A stretch of DNA of 64,000 nucleotides from Nitratireductor luteus (GTDB lineage: Bacteria; Pseudomonadota; Alphaproteobacteria; Rhizobiales; Rhizobiaceae). The notes beneath the pieces were generated by a model. The model was given only the letters and a program-made list of their open reading frames with translations. It was not told the origin of the DNA and searched no databases. Both the position numbers and the translations under genes were made by a program. The stretch is taken from positions 1 to 64,000 of the forward strand of contig NZ_JAOANW010000012.1 of assembly GCF_026162365.1 (NCBI RefSeq), in the 5' to 3' direction. Of this stretch, positions 7,293 through 16,402 are shown in pieces (within the stretch, counting starts at the first letter, position 1; each line of letters opens with the position of its first letter).

Positions 7293-9428
7293 GTGCCTCC
7301 GGCGAGCCATAAATAAGCAGAACCCGTCAAAGTCGGGTGGCCCGGGACTTCCGTCCGTGGCCGGTCCGGCAAGCATGCCTGCTACGGGAAGAGTGATCGA
7401 ACCGATGTTTGAAGCCTCGTTGCAACATGGAGCCTGCCAAACCGGAAGTGGGCAGGCCGGTCGAAAGGCCGGAGGAGCGCCGATCCCCGCTGGATTACCG
7501 GGGATCAGGGGCGTGCGCGATCGCGCACGTCAACCAACGGCCCAGCTTGCGGTGGCCGGAATCCTCACGGGGTAGAGTCGGTCCCTAAGGCAGGCGAAGG
7601 GACATCGGGTGAACTTGGGAACCTTGCTGCGTTCTCTCACGCTAAACGGCGCGAGATGATCGAGGCGACCGATGATCGGCGCAGCAGGGGGCGGAGTCTT
7701 CGTAGTAGTCCGAGGGCGGGAAAGCCGTCCACATGGCGAAGGGAGACAGTGGGTGGAGCAAGCCGGCAGGAGGTGGGTCGATGAAGCCCAATGCGGTGAA
7801 TACCGCGTTCGTCCTCGACATGCAGCGCAAGCTTCACAGGTGGAGTGTCGCGGATGCCGACAAGGTGTTCGCGGATCTGTTCAACATCGTAGGCGACCGC
7901 AGGACGCTTTCGGAAAGCTGGCGTCGGCTGACCCGCAACAGGGGCAGCCGCACACCGGGAACCGATGGTGTCACGCGGAAGACGGTCGAAGAGCGGCCGG
8001 GCGGCGCGGCACAGTTCATTGAGGATATCCGCGAGGAACTGCGCAGTGGCACCTATCGGCCCGAGCCTGTCCGGCAAAGGCTGATCCCCAAGCCGGGCAA
8101 ACCCGGCAAGGTGCGTCCACTCGGCATTCCGACGCTCAAGGACCGACTGGTGCAAATGGCTTTGAAGCTCGTGCTGGAGCCGATTTTCGAGGCGGACTTC
8201 TATCCGACCTCCTACGGCTTCCGGCCCGGCCGGAGCACCCATGATGCGCTGGCTAAAATCCAGCGGCGACTGCACCCCTCGTCAAGCGGCACCTCCGAGT
8301 ACCGCTTCGTGATCGAGGGCGACATCAAGGGCTGCTTCGATGCTGTCGATCATCATGTGCTGATGGAGCGGGTACGCCGCCGCATCGGGGACCGTAAGGT
8401 TCTCGGGCTCGTACTCGCCTTCCTGAAGGCCGGGTCATGATCGAGGGCTCCGTCCGTCACCCTGTCACGGGTACCCCGCAGGGCGGCATCATCTCGCCGT
8501 TGCTGGCCAACGTCTATCTGGCGGCCATCGACGAGAGATACGGACGGTGGTCGATGCGTCCTCGCGAGCGACCGCAGAATGCAGCCGACCGGCGGCTATA
8601 TGACCGCCGGAGAAATAGGCCGACATTCTTCGCCGTGCGTTATGCTGACGACTTTGTCGTGCTGACGGACGGGACGCGCGAGGAAGCAGAAGCCGAAAAG
8701 CTGGCGCTGGCGCAGTTCCTCGAAACGGAATTGCGCATGGAGCTGTCGATGGAGAAGACCAGGATCACGCAAGTCGGGGAAGGCTTCGACTTCCTCGGCT
8801 ATCGGGTGGTGCAGACCAAGGCACGCCGCACCGGTAATATGGTCGGCAATCTCTTCATTCCGAAGAGCAAGCTGAAGGACTTGCGCTACAAGATCAAGGT
8901 CAGGGTGAAGGAGACGCCGACAGGCCAATCCCTTGCCAATCTCATCGACGATCTCAACCCGGTCATCACCGGCTGGCGAAACTATTACCGTTACGCCACA
9001 TGGGCCACGCGGGACTTCGCCGGTCTGGATTGGTGGCTATGGGAGCGCATCGGGCGATGGCTGCGCAGGAAGCATCCTAAGGCGACGTGGCAATCACTGC
9101 GCCGCCGCTTCCTTGCAACAGCGCCTGACAGCCGCTGGCGATGGGTCGACGGACCGAAATCGCTGCGGTTCTTCCGGGAAGGCGGATCGCTCCGCTTCCC
9201 GCACCGGGGCATACGCATACCGAACGGATGGAACAATCCCAACGAGAAGTTCCGAAAAGGGGCCGATCGCTTCTGGGTATCGTTCAACACCCTCATGGTC
9301 GCATGAGGGCCACCCGTGGCGAAAGCCGCGCATGGAGAGCCGGAGGCTTGGAAACTTGCACGCCCGGTTCGGCGAGAGGGGCGCAGAAACCACCTGCCGC
9401 AAGGCAGGCAGGCGCTGTGCTCCTACTC
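7293..9428 (+). mobile_element. Group II intron
   Basis: An intron-encoded reverse transcriptase/maturase gene (7733-9306) lies in a longer GC-rich structured sequence. At about 9336-9376 there is a domain V-like hairpin, with arms starting GAGCCGGAGGCTTGG and ending GCACGCCCGGTTC, followed by a domain VI-like hairpin and the end CTCCTACTCTAC. The 5' end is uncertain; I place it at the GTGCC near 7293, while a GTGCG at 7513 is an alternative. The intron is inserted between DUF736 upstream sequence and IS3 debris. Confidence 0.7.
7733..9306 (+). pseudogene. ltrA: Group II intron reverse transcriptase/maturase, one frameshift
   Basis: The first frame (7733-8440) carries the RT palm start: LIPKPGKPGKVRPLGIPTLK, DRLVQMALKLVLEPIFEADF, YPTSYGFRPGRSTHDAL and EGDIKGCFDAVDHH. 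The second (8437-9306) carries GTPQGGIISPLLANVYL, the catalytic YADD box and the maturase domain LNPVITGWRNYYRY. Family members read KAGVMIEG across the join, so one G has been lost from the run at about 8429-8431, giving a -1 frameshift and an ATGA overlap. No endonuclease domain is seen. The two halves cannot give a normal enzyme unless the ribosome shifts frame or the base is a sequence error. Confidence 0.9.
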
Positions 9429-9674
9429 TACCCTTGTTTGTCGGGCCGCGCATATCGCGACCTTGATGACGGTCGATGGATCGGAGGCGATCGACTGGCA
9501 CCCCGACAGGGGCTGGAACGAAGTGGAAGGCGGCCGGGAGCGGCTTCTTGATCCGCGCGGAATGGCGGCGCAGCCGCCAGGAAAGCCGTGCAGACCGTTG
9601 CCGGGACAAGATCGAGAGACCGCCAGTGCGGGATCGGCCTTCGGTCAGATCAGTCACATCGAGGAAACAGCGGA
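9429..9674. other. Sequence between intron and IS3 remnant, no gene seen
   Basis: Open frames exist on both strands but none has a ribosome site or a family I recognise. It is probably the continuation of whatever the intron entered. Confidence 0.35.
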
Positions 9675-9912
9675 AACAGGAATGAAGACCGGCGTTCCGT
9701 CATCGGCGTCACCGCCACACGACGGCCACCGCGATGCTGCGGTCGGAGGGGTGGACGGTGAATGCCAAGCGCGTCGAGCGGATCTGGCGGCGGGAGGGGC
9801 TGAAGGTTCCCCAAAAGCAAACGAAGAAGGCAGGCTGCGGCTGAATGACGGATCATGCGTCCGGCTCCGGCCCGAGCATCCCAATCATGTCTGGTCCTAT
9901 GACTTCGTCGAG
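9675..9912 (+). pseudogene. IS3-family OrfB remnant
   Basis: In two plus-strand frames one reads RSEGWTVNAKRVERIWRREG followed by LKVPQKQTKKA, and then, after a frameshift, LNDGSCVRLRPEHPNHVWSY and DFVE. This is the linker and first catalytic Asp region of IS3-family OrfB. The similarity stops at 9912, exactly where copy 2 of the 110-bp leader repeat begins. Confidence 0.75.
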
Positions 9913-10018
9913 GTTGACAACGTAGGACAATATGAGCAGAATTCGTATATGACATCGTGCGACAATGTACGGGATGTTGTTATTGTTTTCCGGAGGGGAG
10001 ATTGCGCATCCAAGGCAG
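9913..10018. repeat. 110-bp leader repeat, copy 2
   Basis: This is the second copy of the element at 2541-2652 and starts TTGACAACGTAGGACAAT. It again contains TCGTGCGACAA and the MTSCDN frame. It leads to the FAD/NAD(P)-binding protein gene. Confidence 0.6.
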
Positions 10019-10065
10019 AATACGGCGGTGTTCTACGTGAAGCAAACGAACTATCCGGTGTTTGA
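9949..10065 (+). CDS. Small ORF (38 aa), paralogue of the one before oxd
   Basis: The frame begins MTSCDNVRDVVIVFRRGDCA and ends at TGA 10065. The first 24 residues align without gaps to the small ORF at 2583-2738; the tails differ. Here the following gene starts 124 bases further on, so tight coupling is absent. It could be a remnant of a leader or of a tiny protein. No known family. Confidence 0.3.
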   Translation: MTSCDNVRDVVIVFRRGDCASKAEYGGVLREANELSGV

Positions 10066-10189
10066 GCGGCTATCGCTTTGAAGGTTGGGTGGCTCAGTCG
10101 GTCTGGGGAGACCGGCGGTTGGGAATAGGGGAGACATAGCGCGATCGCGACTTGACCATCGGGTGGCTGTCCACCGAAGGGGGTCATCA

Positions 10190-11728
10190 ATGCACGATGC
10201 TACTGCGCTGTCGATTGCCGTTATTGGAGCCGGACCGACGGCCGTCGCCGCACTCGAAAGCCTTATCCACTCGCGCAACATCATCGGCCCCGACGTGCCG
10301 CTGGACGTGACTGTGTTCGACCCGTCGCCGCATCCCTGGTGCGGCCATAGCTTTGCTTCCGATCGGCCCGAGGCGCTAACGAATACCTACACGAGCGACA
10401 TGTCCGTGCGTCATTGGCAGCCAGAGCATGTGGGTTTCTGGCTCAAGGCGACTGGCAATGCAGAATTCGCAGGCAACAATTTCGCGCCGCGTTCCCTTAT
10501 CGGCCAGTATTTCAAGGAGTCTGCCCAGCAAGCAGCTTCGAGACTGGGAGGCTTCGTGTTCATTCGCGAGCAGGTCACGGGTGTGGCGGTCATCGACGAT
10601 CGCGCGCGCGTGCACACGCAGAACGGAGGCTTCCCCTTCGATTATGCAATCTTGTCCGTGGGCCGTTCAGACAAGTTCGATCCGTACGGATTGGAGGGTC
10701 AGGAGAACTTCTGCATCCGACCGTATCCCTTGAAGGATGCCCTGGCCGGTGTGGATCCTGACGAACACATAGGGATCATCGGCACCGGACTGACCGCGGT
10801 TGATTTGGTCATGGCCTTGAAGGCGGACAAGCATCGCGGCCGAATTACGCTTTTCTCCAGAAACGGTCTGCTGCCTGCGGTGCGCCCGCCGTCGCTCAAT
10901 TACGAACTGCAGCGTTTCACGGTCAAGGGCATTGAGGATATAGCCGCAGCGAAGGGCGGGCTCACTTTGGAGGACATCGTACACCTCGTCCACGAGGAGC
11001 TCGACCACGCCTGCACATCTCCGGAACCTCTTACAGAAGAGATTTTTCCAACACGCTACGGGATCGACCGGTTGCGGCACCAACTGATGCATATCGATGA
11101 TGGCAGAAAGGCCTATTCGATTTTAATCAAGACGCTCCTGGTCCTCCAGGACGCATGGTATTTCCTGAACCCGGCGGATAAAGCGCGCGCGGCTGGCTTT
11201 CGGCACATTTACTGCAGTCTATGCTGTCCCATGCCGCGATTCCGTGCGGCGCAGCTGCTCGGCCTCGCCGAGGCGGGCCAACTTGACGTTGTCCGTGGAG
11301 TAAGGTCGATGGCCAAGGATGCGAGCGGTCAATTTGTCGCTGTCGCAGCGGACCATCCACCGCTCCACTTCGACAGAGTTTTCTCCGCCGGCTCCAGTGG
11401 GACTGAGCCCGACCCCATGGCCATCCCGCTCGTCAACAGCCTGCTGCGGTCCGGACAGGGGCGTGCGCATCCCGTCGGAGGTCTCGCCATCGAACGCACC
11501 ACCAGTCGGCTCCTGGATGTCCACAGCCGCCCACAGCCGCGCCTTTATGCGGTGGGCACGATGACGAGCGGAGCATTTCAGGTCTTGAACGGGTACTCCG
11601 TACTCAGGCTGCGCACGGGCCATATTGCCGACGCCATACTCAAGCACCACCGGGAGAGGCGTGATCGCAGATCAAGGCACCGCGCCGAAGCCCTGACTGA
11701 GGACGCCCTGGGGCGGCGGCATCCCTAG
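10190..11728 (+). CDS. FAD/NAD(P)-binding oxidoreductase-like protein
   Basis: The protein has 512 residues, counted from ATG 10190, which is preceded by AAGGGGG. Residues about 7-25 (LSIAVIGAGPTAVAALESL) form an N-terminal dinucleotide-binding GxGxxG motif, and FDPSPHPWCGHSF follows. A second motif, IGIIGTGLTAVDLVMAL, lies near residue 205. This is the layout of the FAD-NAD(P)-binding family (NAD_binding_9 type), whose members are mostly uncharacterised flavoproteins. The C-terminal ATMTSGAFQV-like region (VGTMTSGAFQVLNGYSVL) is also typical. A decayed second copy of its tail lies next to the aldoxime dehydratase gene, and both genes share the same upstream repeat. The two may once have formed one functional unit, but the substrate is unknown. 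Confidence 0.75.
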   Translation: MHDATALSIAVIGAGPTAVAALESLIHSRNIIGPDVPLDVTVFDPSPHPWCGHSFASDRPEALTNTYTSDMSVRHWQPEHVGFWLKATGNAEFAGNNFAPRSLIGQYFKESAQQAASRLGGFVFIREQVTGVAVIDDRARVHTQNGGFPFDYAILSVGRSDKFDPYGLEGQENFCIRPYPLKDALAGVDPDEHIGIIGTGLTAVDLVMALKADKHRGRITLFSRNGLLPAVRPPSLNYELQRFTVKGIEDIAAAKGGLTLEDIVHLVHEELDHACTSPEPLTEEIFPTRYGIDRLRHQLMHIDDGRKAYSILIKTLLVLQDAWYFLNPADKARAAGFRHIYCSLCCPMPRFRAAQLLGLAEAGQLDVVRGVRSMAKDASGQFVAVAADHPPLHFDRVFSAGSSGTEPDPMAIPLVNSLLRSGQGRAHPVGGLAIERTTSRLLDVHSRPQPRLYAVGTMTSGAFQVLNGYSVLRLRTGHIADAILKHHRERRDRRSRHRAEALTEDALGRRHP

Positions 11729-11884
11729 CCAGTGCCGAAGTTGAGCCTTGTTGGCATACAGGGTTGAGAAGGCGGCAAGTATGAGTTGGTTCACGTGGTT
11801 CTTTTCGATGAATCGGGGGATGTCCTCGGCGCAAACGGAACCCTTTGGCACTGGAGATAGCGAGTTCGTGCCGCCTAGCCTGTC

Positions 11885-12125
11885 TCAAGAGCGGGCAAAA
11901 GTCACTGTGCCCGGCACTCATCCCGACCGAGGAGACCGAGCCGGGGCAGGGAAAGCAGCATGACGTGGAGATCCTCGCATCCTTGCCGGGAGTGGGAAGG
12001 ATCGTCCTCGCCACGTTGCTTGCAGAAGCCTTCGATGCCCTGCAGCGACGTGACTACGCCGCTTTGCGCAGTTTGGCAGGAGTCGCGCCGGTCACCAAGC
12101 GGTCGGGCAAGAGTTGCTTAGGCGG
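11885..12125 (+). pseudogene. IS110-family transposase, C-terminal remnant
   Basis: The plus frame EETEPGQGKQHDVEILASLP, GVGRIVLATLLAEA and RRDYAALRSLAGVAPVTKRS is the helix-hairpin-helix (Transposase_20) half of an IS110 transposase. The N-terminal RuvC-like half is missing, and the C-terminal end runs into unrelated sequence. It is on the opposite strand to the N-terminal remnant at 655-778, so they are separate relics or were rearranged. Confidence 0.8.
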
Positions 12126-12230
12126 CAATCGCGATTTCCAGCAAGTTCGCCGGCAATGTCAGCTTACAACGGGAAGGTTCACCTCTACGGTCGCCATGGG
12201 GGCGCAGAGGCGCCCTTTCCGCTCAAATGT

Positions 12231-12476
12231 TCACGCGCCGTCACTACGCCGTGCAAGCCGCACGCCGGGGCCGCCGCCGTTCTCAGGAATGAACTCGATT
12301 CCGGCCGCTTCGAGTGAGAGCACGAGAGCCTGAACGATTGATGCGGACGCCGGTTTTGAACCACGCTCGATCTGCACGATCGTTCGCAAACTAACCTTCG
12401 ATAAATCCGCCAACTCCTGCTGAGAAATGTCGAGAAGCCCGCGGGCCGCACGGATTTGAGATGGGGTCACTTCCAT
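12231..12476 (-). CDS. XRE-family transcriptional regulator (81 aa)
   Basis: From ATG 12476 the protein reads MEVTPSQIRAARGLLDISQQ, with a complete helix-turn-helix (QQELADLSKVSLRTIVQIE) at residues about 19-38. The C-terminal signature GIEFIPENGGGPGVRL is common to many short Rhizobiales XRE regulators, so the gene appears full length. It is divergent from the gene at 12599, with a 17-bp imperfect inverted repeat at 12493-12509 over the shared promoter. It probably controls its own expression and that of the 12599 operon. Confidence 0.85.
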   Translation of the reverse strand: MEVTPSQIRAARGLLDISQQELADLSKVSLRTIVQIERGSKPASASIVQALVLSLEAAGIEFIPENGGGPGVRLARRSDGA

Positions 12477-12492
12477 TACTCTGTATTGTCCG

Positions 12493-12522
12493 TTGCGCAA
12501 AAAGTGCAAATATGCTTATAAT
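12493..12522 (+). promoter_or_regulatory. Divergent promoter with probable XRE operator
   Basis: On the plus strand TTGCGC (12493-12498), an 18-base spacer and TATAAT (12517-12522) form a strong sigma-70 type promoter for the gene at 12599. TTGCGC-AAAAA-GTGCAA (12493-12509) is an imperfect inverted repeat over the -35 element. On the minus strand TTGCAC (12509-12504) could serve as the -35 for the regulator gene. The layout suggests repression by the adjacent XRE protein. Confidence 0.6.
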
Positions 12523-12598
12523 GTGAAGCGGCTGCTGAAGGTGTCGTTACCATCGCCAGCAGCCTGACCACAATCCAAGCTGTAAGGGAGCTCGGATC

Positions 12599-13345
12599 AT
12601 GGATGATTCGGACGATACCACGACTTTGCCTTCCGTCACCCGCAGGCATTTGCTGGTAGGCACGATGGCGACAACGGCCGCGTGGCCGTTGCAGGAGGGA
12701 GCGGCGATTGCCGGCACGCTGGCCAGTAACCCTTCCTTCGACCCGGCGCTTTCGCTCTGGCATGAATGGAAGGCCGCCTATCTCCACACCGCCGCCCTGT
12801 GCCGCAAGCAGCAGCGTTTGGAAACGAAGCTGGTCGGCCGCGTCGGCTTCCCTCAAGCGGACGTCTATCTGCCAGACGAAGACGTCACCGTCACGGTCTC
12901 CTGGCTCGGGGACATCGAGGAGCTGTTGGGCGACGATCCCGCGCTGGCCGACATTCGTGCCCAGGCGGAAGCCGATCTCGCCGCCCATCAGGCGCGCTGG
13001 GACGATGCCGATGCTCAGATCGGCTATTCCGCCGCCAAACGGGAAGAGCAGGACGCATCCGACCGCGAGCAAGATTTGTTCGATAGCCTGACCCACACGC
13101 CGGCCACCTCGCTTTCTGGTGTGGCCGGCAAGCTCGATGCCATCCTGCGCGAGGGCGAGAGCTGGGAGGACTGCTCCGACTTCCCCTGGCCGCAGGTGCG
13201 CTCGGCGCTCGTCGATGTCGTGCGCATCGGGCAGGCGCTGCAGCCTGATGCCTTCATGCCGGGCAGCGAGCGCACTGGACCGTATCAGCGCCGCCACAGG
13301 GACGGCAGCTGCTTTCGGGTCTGGAAGGCTCCAGAGGGGAGCTGA
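12599..13345 (+). CDS. Hypothetical protein with Tat-like signal
   Basis: The protein has 248 residues. Near the N-terminus, residues 15-34 read RRHLLVGTMATTAAWPLQEG, a short twin-arginine-like export segment, although the Tat consensus beyond RR is weak. The rest is acidic and helix-rich (residues about 95-165, AEADLAAHQARWDDADAQIG), with no domain I recognise. It heads a run of three small genes that leads to the serine recombinase and is driven by the promoter at 12493-12522. Similar proteins occur beside recombinases in Rhizobiales islands (recollection). Function unknown. Confidence 0.7.
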   Translation: MDDSDDTTTLPSVTRRHLLVGTMATTAAWPLQEGAAIAGTLASNPSFDPALSLWHEWKAAYLHTAALCRKQQRLETKLVGRVGFPQADVYLPDEDVTVTVSWLGDIEELLGDDPALADIRAQAEADLAAHQARWDDADAQIGYSAAKREEQDASDREQDLFDSLTHTPATSLSGVAGKLDAILREGESWEDCSDFPWPQVRSALVDVVRIGQALQPDAFMPGSERTGPYQRRHRDGSCFRVWKAPEGS

Positions 13346-13349
13346 AGCC

Positions 13350-13574
13350 ATGGCCCGCCAAAAGCCTGACGCCCTCGATACCGAACTCACGCTCTGGGAC
13401 CTCGCCGATCCTGAGGAGGCGGCCGCGGCGGCGCGTGATCTTTATGGCCCCGCCGCAGCCACTGCTGCCGCATCGGCCGCCTTTACCGCCCGCTATGCCG
13501 GACGGGAGGCAGACTTCCGTTTCTGGTTTGAAGTGTTCGTCAAGCTGTCTGCCGATCATGGACGGATCTCGTAA
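13350..13574 (+). CDS. Small hypothetical protein (74 aa)
   Basis: ATG 13350 lies 4 bases after the preceding stop, and its ribosome site AGGGGAG is inside the end of that gene, so the two are surely cotranscribed. The protein is rich in Ala and acidic residues in its first two thirds and ends FRFWFEVFVKLSADHGRIS. No domain is recognised. Its constant position next to the Tat-like hypothetical gene and the recombinase points to a role in the element, but nothing more specific can be said. Confidence 0.6.
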   Translation: MARQKPDALDTELTLWDLADPEEAAAAARDLYGPAAATAAASAAFTARYAGREADFRFWFEVFVKLSADHGRIS

Positions 13575-13968
13575 TCGCATTGCACCCTCGTTCCCACTAG
13601 GTTTCGGGAAAACGGCCTTGTCTGCTTGAGGGGGAGCAAGCCGGAACGCGAACCAGCCCGTCAAGGCCGTAGCCGCTTCCCGGTGGTGCATATCGCACCA
13701 GCCTGGACCGGCTGGTTCCGGCCCGGCAAGGGCTTGGGAAGCAGACAAGGGATTGGTGGGCGCGCTGGCGCTCCACGCGTGAGGGCGAGCGGTGGCCGAT
13801 TCGCCCGCTAAGAGGAGAGGAAGCGGCATTGGCGATGAGAGCTTCCCAGAACATACAACGCCCTATGCACCTTTATGTACCCGCCAGAACGACACGATGA
13901 AGATTCTGCTTTGAAGCCGCCGGTTGCCGGTGTTTCCTGCCTAAACGCACAGCGTGTTGGAGAACGGC
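13575..13968. other. Intergenic stretch, no gene seen
   Basis: Frames on both strands lack ribosome sites or look like low-complexity Arg/Gly shadows. I see no terminator or tRNA. The 3' part (about 13800-13930) is less GC-rich and may hold regulatory sequence for the next operon. Confidence 0.4.
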
Positions 13969-14226
13969 ATGGAAGACGAAGCCAAGTTCGAACGGGAAGA
14001 CATCGGTCAGCCGGCCAACGACAACCACAGGCCAGCGCAAGAGGATGATGAGGACGCCGACATTGCACCCTGGCAGCGGGTGGACAGGGTGGTCCTGAGC
14101 ATCGCCCGGCTGATCGGCCGCGATCTCGCCCGCGAGCACTTCGAGGCTCTGCAGGCGGCCAACGACAATAGGCGCCCGGCAGAAGAGGCAAAGGGCCACG
14201 GTCCGAAGGGCAGGGAAGAAGGATAG
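13969..14226 (+). CDS. Small acidic hypothetical protein (85 aa)
   Basis: ATG 13969 was chosen over GTG 13954 because GGAG lies at the right distance. The protein begins MEDEAKFEREDIGQPANDNH. It contains two copies of an ANDNxRPA motif (residues about 15-22 and 65-72), on either side of a predicted helix, DRVVLSIARLIGRDLAREHF. The next gene starts 12 bases after its stop, so it is cotranscribed with the serine recombinase and could be an accessory factor such as a directionality factor. That role is a guess from position. Confidence 0.6.
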   Translation: MEDEAKFEREDIGQPANDNHRPAQEDDEDADIAPWQRVDRVVLSIARLIGRDLAREHFEALQAANDNRRPAEEAKGHGPKGREEG

Positions 14227-14238
14227 GGAGAAAGCTCC

Positions 14239-16119
14239 ATGCACCGCGCCGCGTTCTACGCCCGCTATTCCTCCGACAACCAGCGGGAAGCCTCCATCGA
14301 TGACCAGTTCCGGCTTTGCGAGGAGCATGCGGCACGCGAAGGCTGGAAAGTCGTCCAGCGTCAATCGGATGCAGCGATCTCCGGTTCCAGCATGATCCTG
14401 CGCCCCGGCATCCAGCAATTGCTCACCGACGCCCAGCGCGGCCTGTTCGACATCGTGCTGGCTGAGGCGCTCGACCGCATCTCCCGCGACCAGGCGGACG
14501 TGGCCACCCTGTTCAAGCATCTCCGCTTCGCCGGCGTGCAGATCGTCACCCTGGCCGAGGGGGAAATCTCCGAGCTGCATGTCGGCTTGAAGGGTACCAT
14601 GAACGCGCTGTTCCTGAAGGACCTCGCCGACAAGACAAGGCGCGGCCTGCGGGGCAGGGTGGCAAAGGGCAAGGCCGGTGGCGGGCTTTGCTATGGCTAT
14701 CGCGTCGCAAAGAAGGTGGACGCCAATGGCGAGCCGATCCGGGGTGATCGCGAGATCGTGCCGGAGGAAGCCGAAATCATCCTTCGCATCTTCCGTGAGT
14801 TCGCCTCCGGCAAGAGCCCCAGGGCCATCGCTGTTGACCTGAACAAGGAGAGCGTTCCCGGCCCGCTCGGCCGCGCCTGGGGCGACACCAGCATCAGGGG
14901 CCATGTCTGCCGGGGCACCGGCATTCTCAACAACGAGCTTTATGCCGGCGTCCTGGTCTGGAACCGGCAGCGCTTCCTCAAGGACCCGGCCACCGGCAAG
15001 CGTGTGGCGCGCCGCAATCCCGAAAGCCAATGGATCAGGACCGAGGTGCCGCATCTGCGCATCGTCGATGACGATCTCTGGCAGGCGGCCAAAGCCCGCC
15101 AGCAGGAAATCGCCAAGCTCTTCGAGGCAACGACGAACGGGGTTCGGGAAGCGCACAAAAAGCGGCTGCACATGACCCGGCGGCCGGTCTCGCTACTATC
15201 CGGCCTCATCACCTGTGGCTCCTGCGGTGGCCGGTATGGCCTCATCATGCGCGACCGGTTTGGCTGCCTCAATCATCACCGGCGCGGCACCTGCGACAAC
15301 AACCGGACCATCCTGCGATCCAGGATCGAGGAACGGGTTCTGTCCGGCCTTCAGGATCGGCTGGTCTCGGCGGAGTCCGTCGCCGAGGCGGTGCGGGCCC
15401 ACACCCAGGAGATGAACCGCCTCAACCGCGAGCGGCGAACCCAAGGCGAGGCCGACCGCAAGGCGCTGGACAAGATCGAGCGCGCCATCGCCGGCATCAT
15501 CGCTGCCATCGAGGACGGCATGTATCAGCCGGCGATGAAGGCGCGGATGGAGGAGCTGGAGCGGCAGAAGGCGGAGATCATGGCCCGCCTGGCGGAGGCG
15601 CCGGCCGACATGCCGGACGTCCATCCCAACATCGCCAACGTCTACCGGGCGAGGGTGGTGACCTTCACGGAGGCGCTGAATGATCCGGATGGCGGCCGGG
15701 AGGCGGCCGCCGCATTGCGTTCACTGATCGGCGAGGTGGTGCTTCTGCCGGGCAAGAAGCGGGGCGAGGTTCACGCCGAGCTACGCGGCGAGTTGATGGG
15801 TATTCTCGACTTCGCCAATCCCTGCAAGGGCGGGAATCCTGGAGAAGTTGGGACAAAGGTTGAAGCCGGCCCCCGCAACCACCTTTGCTTGCTTGGCAAC
15901 GTCGCCAACATCGGCTGGCCCCATGCGTCGGTCGTCCGGCGGCAAGTTATGATAGGGCGGGCCCTCCCGCAACCGATCCTACGTTACACCGTCCCAGAGT
16001 ATCCAATAGCTGCGATCTGGTTTGCCAGGGCACTACGCTCTGCAGAACGCAACGATTACGTGGCACACAGCCCTCATGTCGGCCGGTCGTGCATCAACCT
16101 CGAAGCCCCGATCTGCTAA
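14239..16119 (+). CDS. Large serine recombinase
   Basis: The protein has 626 residues. The N-terminal resolvase domain (about 1-140) begins HRAAFYARYSSDNQREASID, with the catalytic Ser in YSSDNQ and the arginines in LAEALDRISRDQADVA. The recombinase domain follows, then a zinc ribbon, TCGSCGGRY with CLNHHRRGTCDN, near residues 325-355, and a coiled coil around 385-450. Such enzymes integrate and excise mobile elements at att sites. Homologues usually end soon after the GPRNHL region near residue 550; here about 70 unrelated residues follow (from NVANIGWPHASV), so the 3' end has probably been replaced by other DNA. Its att sites were not identified. Confidence 0.9.
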   Translation: MHRAAFYARYSSDNQREASIDDQFRLCEEHAAREGWKVVQRQSDAAISGSSMILRPGIQQLLTDAQRGLFDIVLAEALDRISRDQADVATLFKHLRFAGVQIVTLAEGEISELHVGLKGTMNALFLKDLADKTRRGLRGRVAKGKAGGGLCYGYRVAKKVDANGEPIRGDREIVPEEAEIILRIFREFASGKSPRAIAVDLNKESVPGPLGRAWGDTSIRGHVCRGTGILNNELYAGVLVWNRQRFLKDPATGKRVARRNPESQWIRTEVPHLRIVDDDLWQAAKARQQEIAKLFEATTNGVREAHKKRLHMTRRPVSLLSGLITCGSCGGRYGLIMRDRFGCLNHHRRGTCDNNRTILRSRIEERVLSGLQDRLVSAESVAEAVRAHTQEMNRLNRERRTQGEADRKALDKIERAIAGIIAAIEDGMYQPAMKARMEELERQKAEIMARLAEAPADMPDVHPNIANVYRARVVTFTEALNDPDGGREAAAALRSLIGEVVLLPGKKRGEVHAELRGELMGILDFANPCKGGNPGEVGTKVEAGPRNHLCLLGNVANIGWPHASVVRRQVMIGRALPQPILRYTVPEYPIAAIWFARALRSAERNDYVAHSPHVGRSCINLEAPIC

Positions 16120-16146
16120 GCCGGTATCCGCAGGCTGCAGGTCCTA

Positions 16147-16314
16147 ATGAATCGAACTGTCGGCACGCCCCCAACACAAGGGCAGCCCGTCAGGCTGTCC
16201 ATTCAGGTGCGCGAGGGTGAATGCCGGATGGCGGAGACACTGCAAGGCGGTTCCGTTCACCACAGCCCGATTCGCAGGGCGCACCCGGCGAAAGAACAGA
16301 AAGTAATGGAATGA
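16147..16314 (+). CDS. Possible small ORF (55 aa)
   Basis: ATG 16147 opens an uninterrupted frame, MNRTVGTPPTQGQPVRLSIQ, ending in KVME-stop. An AGG lies a few bases upstream, so the ribosome site is weak. It lies between the recombinase and the conjugation operon and ends 88 bases before the peptide gene. I recognise no family. It may be chance. Confidence 0.25.
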   Translation: MNRTVGTPPTQGQPVRLSIQVREGECRMAETLQGGSVHHSPIRRAHPAKEQKVME

Positions 16315-16402
16315 ATTGCGCGCGCCACTGCATGGCATGTTGATCCATGCGGCCGTATAGTAAACAGGCATCTGAAAAAGAACCGTCGAATGGAGCATAG
16401 CA

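Noticed and set aside
13626-13811. Plus-strand open frame of 61 codons
   Set aside because: Starts with TTG, has no ribosome site, and its Arg/Gly-rich composition is typical of chance frames in GC-rich DNA.
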